Source: Melanocharis versteri (lineage: Eukaryota > Chordata > Aves > Passeriformes > Melanocharitidae). From it: a stretch of 64,000 nucleotides of DNA. This document shows positions 12,303-25,205 of this stretch, piece by piece (position 1 is the stretch's first letter; each line of letters opens with the position of its first letter). The translations under genes were made by a program, and so were the position numbers. The stretch spans positions 758,278-822,277 of the forward strand of contig VZTG01006027.1 of NCBI GenBank assembly GCA_013397845.1, written 5' to 3'. The notes below the pieces were generated by a model. The model made no database searches, was not told the DNA's origin, and saw nothing but the letters and a program-made list of their open reading frames with translations.

Positions 12303-15300
12303 AAATTCTTCTCATCTGGAGCGGCTGTCGTGGCGTTGGCCGCTGTGAAGCGTTGTCCTTGCTGGTAGGTGAGGCTGTCAGTGTAAATGGCTTCTCTGCT
12401 GACTTGTGCTGGTGAAAACAGTGCCTCTCAGAAGACTTGTGGCCAAGTGCACAACTCCTGTGTGGAGGGCAGGTTCCATTAGCTGAAGTGGAAGCCGGGT
12501 GTACTGAGTAATGTAGGAAGGAAGGAGCAAGCCTCCCTCATATCCTGCAGCTTTGAGGCAGTGCCGTGATTCATAGCACGGATTTGTGGCTCTTAGAGTA
12601 TTGGACACAAGCAGAAATCATCCATCAGATCCTAACCTCCTTGGAGGATGTGTGCTGGGCAGTGTGCACCTGGAAGCTGCAAACATGGCTGTGTCCATCT
12701 CGTGAATCAAGTTTCACTTACCCTCAAAACAGTGTGTTGAGGAGGAGAGACTAGTCAAGTATTTTAGAAGTGGAAAGTCACTTTGGAGGAAAGTGTGCTC
12801 TGGGCAGTCTTTCCTCTGAACCCTTTTGAGATGTGATGGAGCATTAATGAATGAAGAGTTGTCCTGCTGGAGGGAATGATTCCAGGGGCTCCATCTGAGC
12901 CACAGTGTGTACAGAGGGGCAGGTGCCCAAGAAAAGGTGCTGTGGCTGGCAGGCTCTTTAGCACTTAGCTGCTGCTCAGCAGGGAGGTCTGTTAGTGACT
13001 TAGTGTGCACTCATGGGCTGGCAGGCCCCGTGGCACAGCAGCATCTCTCCGTGGACACTTCCCCAGTTGTCCTTAACAGAGTGCCAAGTGGCAGCCAGTG
13101 GGAACACCAGTGTGCTTCACCTTCCAGCATTTGTTCTGAGCTAAGAAACATGCTACCGTGAAAAAGTGTTTTTTATTCTCCATTTCTCCAGCAGAAAAAG
13201 AGCTATTTAACCCAAGCTCACCTTCTGTTCCGTGAAACTAATCCTGTGTGTGTGCCAGACAGCCAAAGATTGAATTGTCCAGTTACTGGAAATGTTTTTT
13301 CAGACTTTGAATATTTTAAGATTTAAAAAGATGGTGAAGGTTATCTCACGTAACCCTCCTCTATCACTTCTCCACCACATACAGTCTTTTAGGATGGTGT
13401 TTCAGCATATTGGTTTAGAAGGACTCACGATGTTTTAAGTTAGAAATTTTCGTGGTCTGGTGAAAGTTGTTTCTTCAAGTCTAGAATTACACTGCAGGAA
13501 ATCCAGTGCATGGTGGGGATTTGCATAGTTGTGGATGTGTGAGACAGTGGGGAGGTTCCCTCTTCCTGCCAGAGGAAAAGGTTGTTAATAGTGACATCTT
13601 CTACATGAAATCTAAAACTCAGTTTCACACGGTTGTGTCCACTAGGGATTTCATGACACTTCCACAGACGCCTCTGGGGTAAGAGATTTTGTTGTACTGG
13701 CAGACTCCAATTTCTCTCATACTCTGCTGCCTTAGTTTACCAAATATTTGGTTTATTGATATTTCAGCTTTGAAAAATGAGGACATTTTCACTTATTTCT
13801 TCTGACCCGTATTTGGCTGCCATCAGTGATTAAATAGGGGATTTGCTGCCACATTCATAAAAACCTGAATTCAACTTTCATTTTTATTTTTTTTTTTAAC
13901 CTGTAAGGATAAGTAACAAACTCTAAAAAGAATGAGGAGCTTGTACAAAGAGTGTAAAATAAAACCTGTGATGAGTGACTCATTAATACACCGTGCCTCT
14001 TTAAAGAAGCCACACTTAGAATTCCTCTTTTGTTGGAAAGGGAGGTTTTTAAAATACCTGCTATTATCCTAGCTGATACAGTTGTGAAAACCAGACAAGT
14101 TTGGAGGTCTGTAAGGTTGATGAAAGTAGCAGCAAAGTCTAAGCTACATAAACTAGGCTATTCTTAGTTCAAACTCATTATGCAAATGATATAGACAAGC
14201 TCAATAATTTTTCCTTCTTTTTAGTAACCACGAAGTTCACACCTAGAATTCTGGCATTTCCTGCCAAGCTGTCTAGACAAATTGGCGGTAATATTAAGTT
14301 TCCTGGAATTTGGGGGGTGATTTTTGCATCTCAGGGTTATTAAACATAGGTTTATACCTAATTTGGATATCTTACTGTAATTAATGCTAATTATATTGAG
14401 ATGTTGCTTAGAAATTGCTGTTCAATTTGAAGCTTTCCTTCTACTCTCATCCCTTCTCTTCACAATGCTACTGAATTGTCATCTTTTCTATGCAGCCTCC
14501 TCTAATAAATCAAATTGGGCATTATAATTATGGCATTCTGCTAATCCTTGTAGAGAGGTGCAAAGTGGTAAGCTGATTTCAGTGCCAGGTTGTCTGCTTT
14601 GTTTAGAAAATTAGATTTATACTTCACTCTGTGTGACAAAGCATCCAGATTGCTATTGCTCCTGAATATTTGGTTGTTCTGTACCTCAGGCTATGGGGAG
14701 AGGGCTGCAAGAACCAATCTGTCCTTTCCAGCCTATTGCTCCCAACTGTGTATAAAAATCATTCAAACACATTTATCTCTTGCTGTAACTAAGCAGAGGG
14801 AGAAAAAGGCATTTCAAATAGTCTAGGTCCTTTTGTCCAAGATTTGTCAGAGTTTGGGGCTGCTCTCAACACGTGTACACAGGGAAAGGTACTGACTTGA
14901 AACTGCTGTTCTGCAATGGGGATCAGCAAAAGCTCTTGCAGTCATCAGGATTGGGTATGTCTGGGAATGAGAAGGCTGTGGTGAATTTTGGTGTAGCCAG
15001 AGTGGCCTGCAGGAAATCCAGCCCCTCTGAAAGGCTGTAACTGCCTCCAGCACAGGAGCGTTCCTTGGAAGTTGAGTCATTGCCTCTTCAAAAGGCCGGG
15101 TCCAAGGCTAAGCCGGTGCCTGGGGGAAAGGAGTCCCACCACAACTGCAGGCAGCGCTGGTCGGGGAGAGCAGCCCATCACCTCTTCAAGGGATTTAAAG
15201 GGTTGGATGTATAATTTGATTAGATTAAGTAAGAGGTACATATAAGATGAAACCTCTTAGTTCCAGTGCTCCCTTATGTGTCCTGTGTCGTTCTTCTAGT

Positions 15301-17180
15301 TTTTGGAGAGTCACTCTGTGAACTTTGAGTCAGTCTTTGATTAGTCTTAGCTGAGCTGTTCTTCTCTTTTCTGGTTTCATTTTTGGAGTTGCTTATTCCT
15401 CTGAATGTTTGAGCACCATGGATGTAGAACAGTTGGGGTTTGGGGTTTTTTTCCTTTTTTTCTGGCCTTTAGGATCTATTGCCCTTTCTGTACAATGACC
15501 ACCTTCTGAAAAGAGTTGGGGCTAATAGGAAAGAGTTGCTGGTATTTCCAGTTAGCTTAACCTCAGGCTCTCTGTTTAGTCAGCTTGGGAGCATCACGGT
15601 GTGTTGAATATATTTAGATGTTAAATGCGGCTGTAATAACACACTGTTCTGCAAATAGTCATTTGTCACGAAGATTAGTGTCTTACACCTCCTCCTTCCT
15701 TTTCTCACCCACTGTTTAAATCACCCGAGATGAGGAAGAGTCTCAGAGAAGCTGAGGAGAACAGGGTGGTGCAGCACGTATTTAGTGCTCATAAATAGCG
15801 TGCTGGGTTTGGAGCATGGGAGGAGAGGGCAGGGGAGTTAACGCGGTCGTGTTGCTCCGGAGGCGTGACATCTCTGCGACTTCAGCAGAGCTTCCTGGAG
15901 GGAGGGAAAGCACAGCTAATTCCCGAGTCCCATTCACTCCCCAGCCTTCCCCAAACTGCCCAGCGCTATCGGTGATTAATGGATCGTGTTGCCGTGGCTC
16001 TTGCTGGACTGGAACTGCTAAATTGCATTAACAAGTTTGATTACCTATTCATGTGGTTTTTCTGTGATGCTCATCCTCTCATTATCCAACATTCATTAAT
16101 GGATTTAACACCCCTCCTTGCCCCCCAGGAGAGCTGCGCTCTGGGTTTACTGCTGATCTGAGCTAAAGGTGATACACTAAGTCATTTTTTCCATCCAGGA
16201 TGCACATTGTTTCTTCTGATGTCTAGGTGAAAATTGATAGCTCCTTTTCAAACCATTTACGTATCCTTGGCCCCATTTGTGTGTGGTGGTGGTGCTGCTG
16301 AAAGGCTGTGGGGCCTTTCCCAAGACAGAGAGAAAAGGTCTAGAAACTCGTCTGGATAATGAAATACTTTGTGTGGAAAATTTCCTTTGGCATCATATTG
16401 CTCGTGCTGACAGTTGGGCAATAGGAGCGTGCAGCTGCTTGAGTTTTACTTGGATTTTTCAGATAATGATAAATAGTAAATGGAAAGCTTGGGTTTGAAG
16501 CCACTGGTGAGCTGGAGGCAGTGTGTGCTTAGTGGTGCTCAGTTCAGAGACTGAAACATGCCTTTCTTAGCTGAGGTTCAGCAGCCCGTAGGAGAGTCTG
16601 AAAAATAACCTTTGGAGTCTTTGTCTTTAGCCAAAGGACATGGATGTGCCTGTTCTTCCATGTCTTAATCTATGTAGCATTTGGAAGCTGAATTGTGTCT
16701 AAGAGGGTCTAGATAGAACAGTAACTTATTCTATTGCCTTCAGTATCTCAGGCTACTCAACCCCAATGAATTCTAGGCAGTCAGCTTACAGGAAAAAAAA
16801 AGAAAAGAAAAAGAAGAAAGGTTGCCTTTAATGTGGGTTTTGGGGATTGGTTTGGTTTGGTGTGTGCTGCTTTGGTGTTTGCATTTCACTGCTTTTGAGC
16901 GCTGAAATTATACAAACTAGTTTCTTTTTGTTTCTAATTGATGTTACCCTTTTTGTTAGCAGATATTGTTATTTAAGCGTCCTTTGAAACTAAACAACAA
17001 AGCAAGAGGGGAAAACAGTCCGTTTTCTTTTAATCAGCAAAGCGTTGCTTTAAACGCAGGATCCATTTCTACCTTTGTAAGTACAAGAATGTACAATTTG
17101 GACGTGAAAGCTCTGCACCGATTATTTTTGAGTAGGCATTTGTGTCGGCTGGGAGAGCAGGGCTGATGAGGTAGTGCCAT
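12303..17180. other. Intron 2 proximal stretch
   Basis: Mostly unique sequence. It contains a T-rich run at 13881-13897, a purine-only tract at 16791-16820, and one pyrimidine-tract acceptor at 13191 followed by an open phase-0 frame (reported as a finding). No other exon or repeat was recognised. Confidence 0.6.
16791..16820. repeat. Polypurine (A/G) tract
   Basis: About 30 bases of A and G only, dominated by A runs with single G interruptions. It could be a simple low-complexity tract or the decayed A-rich tail of a retrocopy, but nothing recognisable precedes it. Confidence 0.7.
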
Positions 17181-17188
17181 TACCTGCG

Positions 17189-17470
17189 TGAAGCCTCTGT
17201 CCCAGGCTTTGGCCAGGCTGTCTGGGAAGGCGAAGCCTCTGTCCCAGGCTTTGGCCAAGCTGTCTGGGAAGGAGAAGCCTCTGTCCCAGGCTTTGCCCAG
17301 GCTGTCTGGGAAGGAGAAGCCTCTGTCCCAGGCTTTGCCCAGGCTGTCTGGGAAGGTGAAGCCTCTGTCCCAGGCTTTGGCCAGGCTGTCTGGGAAGGTG
17401 AAACCTCTGTCCCAGGCTTTGCCCAGGCTGTCTGGGAAGGTGAAGCCTCTGTCCTAGGCTGTCTGGGAAG
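17189..17470. repeat. 42-bp minisatellite, about 6.7 copies
   Basis: The motif AAGCCTCTGTCCCAGGCTTT followed by G(G/C)CCAGGCTGTCTGGGAAGG recurs at 17191, 17233, 17275, 17317, 17359, 17401 and 17443, an exact period of 42. Units differ at only a few positions: GG versus GC before CCAGG, the two bases before AAG, and one G-to-A in copy 6. The seventh copy lacks 11 bases between two AGGCT repeats inside the unit, as expected from a slippage deletion. Because 42 is a multiple of three, the array stays open on both strands as a 14-residue repeat (KPLSQALARLSGK-type on +, SQTAWPKPGTEA-type on -). It lies in an intron and is probably not translated. The small divergence points to recent expansion. 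Confidence 0.95.
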
Positions 17471-19600
17471 GAAAGCTGGGGCTTGGCTTCTCCAGTGCTT
17501 TGGTTCCATCCAGAGTGGATGTGGCCCGCAGCGGAGGTTGCCGGGCTTGGCGAGTTGCGGTGCTGGGCTCCAGCAAAGCCTTCCCAAACACAGGCTCCAT
17601 CCTGAACCTAGGAACAGCCTGGCTGGCTCCAGAGCTCCTAATGAGGGTGTAGAGCAGGGTCCTGGCCGCGGGGATTTGGGAGGAGGCCCTCATTCTGGCT
17701 GAGCAGGGCTGCAGGCGCAGCCACAGATGGCCCTGCCCTGCTCTCTCACGCTAATCTGCAACTGCAGAGGCTCCACAGCTGCCTGGGAAACCACTGGGGA
17801 GCAGCGGTGCAAAGTACTGAAATGGGCAACACAGCATCGAGGCATTAGGCTTGCTAATCCAAGGCCTAAAATCAGCCTCATTTCAATCAATAGCAATCTG
17901 TTTGCACTGTCAGGAACTAATTTAAAAATCTGCTTTAAGTCCTGGTTAGGCACTTGGTATTCTGTTTTCTGGATCAAAGTAGAGGGAAGCAGTGGGCATA
18001 GCACAGCAGTGGCAGGAGGAGGAAAAATCCTTTGTAAATAAAAAGTGGATGTTTATTTCCCAAATGAAACCCTGCTATTACAAAGAAGTGCTGTTGTTTT
18101 TGCTAAATTTATCCAAGAATTCATCGAGATTCTTGAAGTGGCTGCAGAGCCCGCTCTGCGGCAGAGGGAGAACTTTGCAGCGTGTGTAGTTTGTTTAAAA
18201 TGCTGTACCAACATTAGACCATTAAAGTCTGCATTATAGCTGTGGCACAGGTAACTTCATCATGGGATTGCAGCCACCTTTGGAGAGCTACAGCACGGCT
18301 TCCAGAACAGATTTCTGTAACACACTGCTTCAGGAGTAGTGCAAAACAGTGCCATAAACCCTCTGGGAACTGTGACAGGAGGCGGCCTTTGCTTAAGCCA
18401 GAAAAAACGTATTTCAAAACCCTCTGCAGTTCTGGTAGGGAAACATAAATTGAAGAGGTCATGCTTGCTAGAATTGTGGGGTGTCCAGCTATTTTTAGAC
18501 TAACGCTGAAGAATGAAACAGAAGTATATGCTGGATTTTACTGCACTGCAAATACTATTTTCTGAACAGAGTGATGTTAAATATGTTTTGGCTGCTGGAA
18601 GTGTTATATGTAAAATAATGTGGCTTTGTCTTTTTCACTGAATAGTGAAACGCTTGCTTGTCTGGGCCAGTGGGTTCCCCTTTTGTAGCTGACCCTCCCT
18701 TGCCAGTATTGCTGCTCCATGTGCCCCGCTTGTCCCTGCTTTCACAGAGCTCTCCTGATCCTGCCAGAGGGGCTCAGCTGCCTCTGAGTGCAGCTCCTTG
18801 GTGTGCCCGGGCTGGGCTGGGCAGGGCTGCCTCACCTGGCCAGCATTTTACTGCCGTGGGCTTTGCTTGGCTGGGGACTTGTTCCTGGATGTCGGAGCAG
18901 GCAGGGATTGGGAAACCATGGGGATGGGAATGCAGTGCCTTGCCACGTGCACTCTGCTCCCTGCTGCGTATTTAAGGATCAGACTGCTGCTGTTATGGCA
19001 TCAACCATGCTGTGTTCACAGCTAGGCCCCAAGGCTTTGCCTGCAGCCCTGGCTTCTGCCTTCCTTGCCCCTGCTTTTCCCCTTCTCCGAAATTCCTGTC
19101 TGTCCCCACTCACCTCTCCCACTTCCCAGCGTCTGGGCAGCAGTGAGGTGGTCAGGCCTCCAGATGGCTGCTGGCACTTTCAGGATGTGTTGGAGCAGGT
19201 TTGGAGAGCACGGTGGTGAAAGCATTGCATGCTACCAGTGCTGGGACTTTCTGCAGCGCCTGCAGTGGAGCTGGGCTGCGGTGACTTCGGTCAGGGGCCT
19301 CATCCCTCCATCTCAGCTTCCCATCGGAGCAGATGCAGGAGCTGCAGCCCCCGTGAAGCATCCCAGAGCAGAGCTGTGGAACTGGGGACCCACAGGCATT
19401 TCCTACAGGCAGCAATCCTGGAGAAGCTGCTCAGAGCAGCTCCCGCCGGGCCGGCGTCGTCCCCAAAAAAACGGGCTTGGGAGCGAGTCTTGTTCTGATC
19501 TTCCTGGTGGTTTCAAAGTTAAGAAAGGTCAGACAATTCAAGTGGTAGGAAGATAGTTAAGCCACGGTGGTGCAGTGTTAGGAAGTGATGTTGTGTGGAT
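17471..19600. other. GC-rich intronic stretch after the minisatellite
   Basis: GC-rich sequence, especially 17471-17760 and about 18640-19500, with many overlapping chance ORFs (up to 163 codons) in several frames. None is recognisable. There is a small CpG cluster around 19440-19485. No exon or repeat family identified. Confidence 0.6.
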
Positions 19601-20043
19601 GTGGAGAATCAAACCAGTTATAAGCTCCATGTTTTAAAACTCTTGCTGGTCACTTTTAACTTCTCTGCCTGCATGTAGATGACTGATAAGGACTTCAGGT
19701 CACATTTGCTTAAATATAGCCTCAGAGAGGAGCAGAATAAAGGGGAACAAAGCGATCTTCTCTTCTTGATGACAGTCTGTAAGTAGCTGTGAATGAATCT
19801 CATTACAACAGCTTCTTTTGAAAAGGAGAAATAAAAAGGAAATTTCATTGCTAACAACTTACGTGGCATTGGATGCTATAAAAAAGGTCGTTGGTGGTCA
19901 TTAGTTACATTGTTATAAAAGAAGCGCTAAATGGTCTGTAATTTAGAGGGGGGATTTAATTACATGAAGTAATTTACAGGAAGCTATAACCACTTGTATC
20001 TTTTTCTCTGTTGAATATAATTGGTTGACAAAACGCACAAAGT

Positions 20044-20072
20044 CCTCTTTCTTTTCCTTCTTCCTTCCTTTC
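20044..20072. repeat. Polypyrimidine (C/T) tract
   Basis: About 29 consecutive pyrimidines made of CTTT, CCTT and TTCC steps. It is low-complexity sequence. As a splice acceptor tract it is not followed by a suitable AG and open frame. Confidence 0.7.
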
Positions 20073-23000
20073 ACTTTTTAAAATTTGTATATTTCTTTTG
20101 GAGAAGGTACCAAGATAGAGCCTTTCTATTGTGATTTTAGCGAGTTGAAAAATGGAGTAGTGTGGGCTATTTGAAAAGATTCAGAGCCCGGGCTGGAGGT
20201 TTTTGTTGTACATCTCTTCATAGCTTTGAGACAGGACATGTTCCAGGTGTCCTGTGAGAAGTGTAGAGACCTTGTTCCTGGGTTCAGTGTGGATGCTGCA
20301 GGAGAGGCTAGGACCCTGAAGAAGCCACAGTCTTTTTGGATGTTGTTTTTCTGATTTGGACAAGAATCATCTAAATGGTTACTTAATCTTGATTTAAGCA
20401 CTAGCTGCCCAGTATTTTAGCGAACTCTGCAGATCTGGGATCTGTTACCTAATTGTAGGCTCTGTTCCTCTGCTTGCACCACATGTCTGCAGTGATATTT
20501 GGGATGATCACAGGTATTTTTTTTGGTGTGAAATAAGCACAGTTGATGCAGGCAGCCAATATTCTTCTCCTAGCACGCTTATCAGTGTGATCACTAAACC
20601 ATCTGCGCCGCTCCAGTCTAAATCTGAGCTGATTTAAAACAAACAAAATGCCATCCCACTGTCACGTGCGGTTGAGGCAGGACAAATACCTTTTTCATGA
20701 GGCACTGTTACTTCCCTCACGCAGGACTTGTCCTCTCTCAGTGCTGGCCCTGGATCTCAGCTTCTGCGGGAGGCTGCTGGGGTACCCAGTGTGCCAGGAG
20801 CTGTGGCAGGATTGCTTTGGCAGCTGCCAGTCTTTGCCTGAAGTCATTCAGTGGCACTGGTCCAGCTGACTTGGCTTTCCTCGTGGAAGCGTGTCAAAGA
20901 TGATGCTGTTTACCACCTCTCAGTTGCTCTCGCCTCCCAAACTGCAGCCTGGGGCACTGTTACCCACATCCCTCAGCCTCTTTCTGGGTGGATTCTTAAG
21001 GGAGATAATTTTCGTACTTCTGCCTGATGGATGGTTTACACGAGCTGTTGAGAATATACACAGCTTGAGTGAGCACATCTTTGGTTTGGAGGCATCTCTT
21101 AGGTAAAATAAGCACTTGCATTTTTCCTTCAAGCAAGGTTATTAGTAGCTATTCAGGTGAGTGCCATTGCACAGTTGTTTTGGCAGAATCAGTCTATTTT
21201 CCCTAATGTTTTGTCTTAAAGAAACATGAAAATTAAATAAAGCCAGCAGGGGTTTGTGATAGATTTAAAGCTCTTCCAAATTTACTGGTGTGGAGAGTCC
21301 TAAGGTGTAGTTGGGTATGTAGCTTCTAACTCAAGCGGTGAAATGTGTCATATCTGTATGTAGGTTTTTCCAGCTATTAGCACTCTAAGTTGATTCTGAC
21401 ATTTTTCTGAAGTTGAGCCTTGATATTAATTTATTAAAAAAAAATCCTAACAAGGTTTCATGTATTAAGTTTAGGAATTATACTTGTAAACTGTTATTAT
21501 CGTTTTATGCAAAAGTTGGGGCTTTTTTTGTTTTCTGGTTACTTTCTTTCAATTTTGCTTTTTCTGCTTTGTTGAGACTACAAAGCAAAGTATTCTTTGG
21601 GTAGCTGCTGGATTCTGGATGTTGATGTCTAAAGTCAGTTGTGTAAATATGTGCAGGTTTTTTAATTTAGAAACAAATATTTTAACTTCACCTTTTCTTC
21701 CCCATTCCACTTTCTTCTGGTTAAAGGGTTTCAGTTCAGCTCTGGGGAAAGGAGCACAGGCTTGATTCTTCCTTTATCTGCAGATCCATTGCCAGTTAAA
21801 GTTGAAGATCAGCAGTGGGTTTCACTTTGCACTCTGATGTTTCCTCTTACAGCTCTGCTTGACTCATTGACGCTGAATAATAAAAACAAGGAAAAAACTC
21901 TTTCCAGGGGAAATTTTATCCACTGGAATAATACTGTTTAAAGAATCCAGGGACGAGGTAATGGATCAAGTCGTGGGTGCTGTCCAGGGCAGCTTGAATT
22001 ACCGTGCCATGATGAACAGCCCTGTGATGCTGTAACTTTGCAGCCTCCTGGAACGTGGTACTCTAGATCTCATGAAGCTGTCTTTCTGTTTGTTCTTAAA
22101 ACTTCTGAGTGGTCATAGGGCAATATTTTATAATTTAACATGACATTTATTGTCTGTAGTGTCAGTCAGAAATATCTCTTTGGAGTTAGGGCTTCAGTCC
22201 TTTTAGGATCGAAGATGGAGGTAGCTCAGCTGGACATTGTGGAGTACATCTGCAGCTTTAACATGAAAAAAATGGATGTTCCAGTTTCCAGTTACTTTTT
22301 AGCTCATATGGAGAAATTTCAGTGTATAAAGGTGTAAATGGGGATGACGCAAAGAAAGAGAGTCATATTGCAAGCATTGCCTGAACTGAGGGCTTTGAAC
22401 TTGTTCCACATTTGTACATGTGCTCTTTTTCTTCCTGGTTCAGACTGCAAAAACTGACGATATAAAAATAAACCAGTTATTCTTTCCTTACCGCATAGGA
22501 AATAACCATAACAGCAGAACAAAGCTGAGGCCCTCAAAACCCAAACCCCGTTCTGCAGAGCTGGATTTGGTGTTTTCCCACCACGTGTCCATGCCCTCTG
22601 TCAGAGGGGCTGGCAGTGTGACCTGGAATGTTCCTGGGCCGTGGTGCTGTGATGGCTGTGAGCCGCTGGAGATTGCTTCCCCATTTTCGTCTCTCACTTT
22701 CCTTGCGACTGCCTCATTTTGTTCATAAAGCAGCTTGTAATTGAGTGTTTGACAAAGAAGTGTTTACAAGCAGTGTTTCTTGTGCATAACTGCCTAGCTG
22801 AGGGGAATAACAATTTGGGTCTGAATTTCAGCCCTCCTTTGTCACTGTCATATCATCGTCAGTGGCAGTGCTGTCTCTGCTTAAAGAGAAAGATGGATTA
22901 AAATTGTTTCAGGGCACGGCACCCGGGTGGGAATGCGTGGTCTTGGAGGAAGCTGGCAACTTTTCTTTGTAGCCCCTGCTTGCCCTTTATGTCCTGACTT

Positions 23001-24534
23001 TGGACCACACCAAGGTGTGTGCTAATTAATTCCCATGTGTGGTGACTTAGGGGTTTTTACACGTGGACTCTGCTAATTTAGGGGGAATTCTCTTCTGGCC
23101 ATATGAAATGTGAAGGTTGGAGTTCTGCCAGGTTTTAAGCCTTCTCTAGCCATTGTGTGGGGTGAGATGCTGTCCTAATCCGTGTGGAGATGTGGTTGGA
23201 GTTCAGCCTTTATGGGCTGAAACTGACAGTGCAGATGGGACCGGTGTTATCAAAATAAAAACCACGTTTAGCTGTCACACAGGAAGAAAGGGGCTCTAGG
23301 ATTAAGCTTTTTAGTTCAGGCAGCATGTGGGTGTTTCAATTGTCCGTGCTAAAACCCTTCTGCAAATTATGCCAACCAGGCAGGGTGTGAAGGGGATAGA
23401 AGCAATGAAGTTATGCATGAGTAAGGAACAGCTCAGGCTTTATTTAGACCTATTATAGGCCATTAGGGTTTTTGGCTTTTTTTTTTCTTTTGAGGAGTGG
23501 GTCTGTTAAAGGGGCTGTTTGCAGGAATTAGCAGGTTTGTTCCGAAGTGATGGGAATCAGCCATAGGGAATAAGCAAAGACAATCCCTAGAATCACCTAC
23601 AAATAACTGGAGCTCCAGACTCACTCCAGGTTGGGGGGTTGAATGGGACAGTTCCTGTTAACCTCGGTGCCAGTCTGTGACTAAAACCCTCACACAGAGT
23701 GAAAATAAATAAATCACAACATCTGAAACAAAAGTCAGGCATGAGTAAGAATGGTACTCAGCATTGTGGTCAGTGAGATTAACTCCTTTCCTGCTGCTTG
23801 ATGCAAGCCTGAAGTGATTTCTGTAGCAAGTGTGCCAGTGTCAAATCTGCTTTTCTTGGTATAGTTATTACTTAATGGTTGATACTGGTGTGTTGAGCAA
23901 AACCAGACAAACAGTCACAGCTTTACTGACAAAGCTGGGAGAGGGTTAATGTGATGGCTACACTGCTCAGAGCATCTCTGAATTAGTGCTATGGCTTGTC
24001 AGAGTTGTTTGACTGCAGCAACGTACTGAACTGTTAAATTCCTGTACATGACCACGCAGCAGTCGCATCCAGAGTGCCTTTTATTTGTCCTCATGCAAAG
24101 TACTGCAGGTGTTTTGCTAAGACATCTTCCCAATCCCCTTAGCCTTGTTCTGAATCATCCTGGTGCATTGACTAGCTCAGTAAATAAACAGTGTGGTTTT
24201 ATATGCCTGTACAAGTGCTGGTCTCTTACAGTCCTTTGCAGCTGGGTATTCCCTCCCAGTTTACCTGACTTGTCAAGAGCAGAGGGAGAAGAAAAATGTC
24301 TTTGTGACAGCTTTTTTTTTTTTTTCCCTTATAGCGAAGCATAGGAATAAATGGATTATTTTTTTTCCCAGACGGTCTACCCACAGCAGCAGCACCAGGG
24401 ACCTCTAGTAAATTGATCAAGGAACATATTTGACCTTAGGGCTGCTTGTTAAAGAACATTGTTATAGGCACGTTGTAATAGCAGATGTAATAAAGTCTGC
24501 ATTGTCCCAGAGAAAAAAAAAAATCAGCAGTATG

Positions 24535-24587
24535 TTTTGTGGTGGGATTTTTGTTGGTGTTGGTGGGTTTTTTTGGGGTGTTTTTTG
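24535..24587. repeat. G/T-rich low-complexity tract
   Basis: About 50 bases built of GGTG, GTTGGTG and T runs with three clusters of three or more G (GTGGG, GTGGG, GGGG). This is low-complexity sequence with marginal G-quadruplex potential on the + strand. Confidence 0.55.
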
Positions 24588-25102
24588 CATGTGTGTTATT
24601 TAGTAGGAACTGAATTGTTGTCTGACAACCTTGGGTCACCTCAAATAGGCATAAGCCTAAGGCAGAGCCAAAAGCAGATATTTTGGTAGTTAACAGGGGT
24701 TTTACTGACCCAAGAAACAGGGAAATAATATTTTTCAGGAATTGGCTATCTTCATAGTGCTTTATATTCATCCAACTATCACGTAGCTTTGTAAAGATGA
24801 TTTCAAAACCCATTTTTATTCCTGCAGCTTTTGAGTCCTAGCTGCTTGAATTGCATTTTTTTTCCTTAACTTTTCTTCAGTTATACAATTATCACCACTC
24901 TGGATCTCAGCATTTACTGACCTGCCACTGTACTTTAAGAATAGGAATTTATTTACAGTCCCATGATAACTGGTCATTGCAAATCATTATTTTTCTATGA
25001 GAGCGTTTTCAGCGGCTTGAAACTTGGTGCTTTTGGAGTCTGAACACATGAATGTGTTCTTCCTATGAATAAAAAATACAGAAGAGGATAGACTGTGTTG
25101 GG

Positions 25103-25205
25103 AGCTTCTTCTCTGTGAGGGTGGTGAGGCCCTGGCTCAGGTTGCCCAGAGAAGCTGTGGCTGCCCCATCCCTGGAAGTGTCCAAGGCCAGGCTGGATGG
25201 GGCTG
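25103..25205 (+). mobile_element. CR1 LINE fragment (3' region, truncated at both ends)
   Basis: The sequence runs TCTGTGAGGGTGGTGAGGC, then GGTTGCCCAGAGAAGCTGTG, CCCATCCCTGGAAGTGTCC and AAGGCCAGGCTGGATGGGGC. This string of motifs is diagnostic of the 3' part of chicken-repeat-1 LINEs, in sense orientation. It stops just after GATGGGGCT, before the usual terminal CR1 tail and its short 8-bp repeats, and carries no reverse transcriptase sequence, so it is a dead fragment. It is the strongest single pointer to a bird or reptile genome. Confidence 0.93.

Larger units (their letters stand above)
19601..25100. other. Unique intronic sequence with simple-sequence tracts
   Basis: Contains a C/T tract at 20044-20072, a T run at 23477-23486, a 14-T run at 24312-24325 and a G/T-rich tract at 24535-24587. 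No exon or transposon recognised. Most of the interval is ordinary intron. Confidence 0.6.

Noticed and set aside
17189..17470. CRISPR-like array
   Set aside because: Direct tandem units with no spacers, in a vertebrate intron.
17180..17587. 135-residue repeat protein encoded antisense in the minisatellite
   Set aside because: The frame is open only because the 42-bp unit is a multiple of three without stops. There is no splice or promoter context.
19065..19556. 163-codon + strand ORF
   Set aside because: Several frames are open at once in GC-rich DNA and the translation resembles nothing known.
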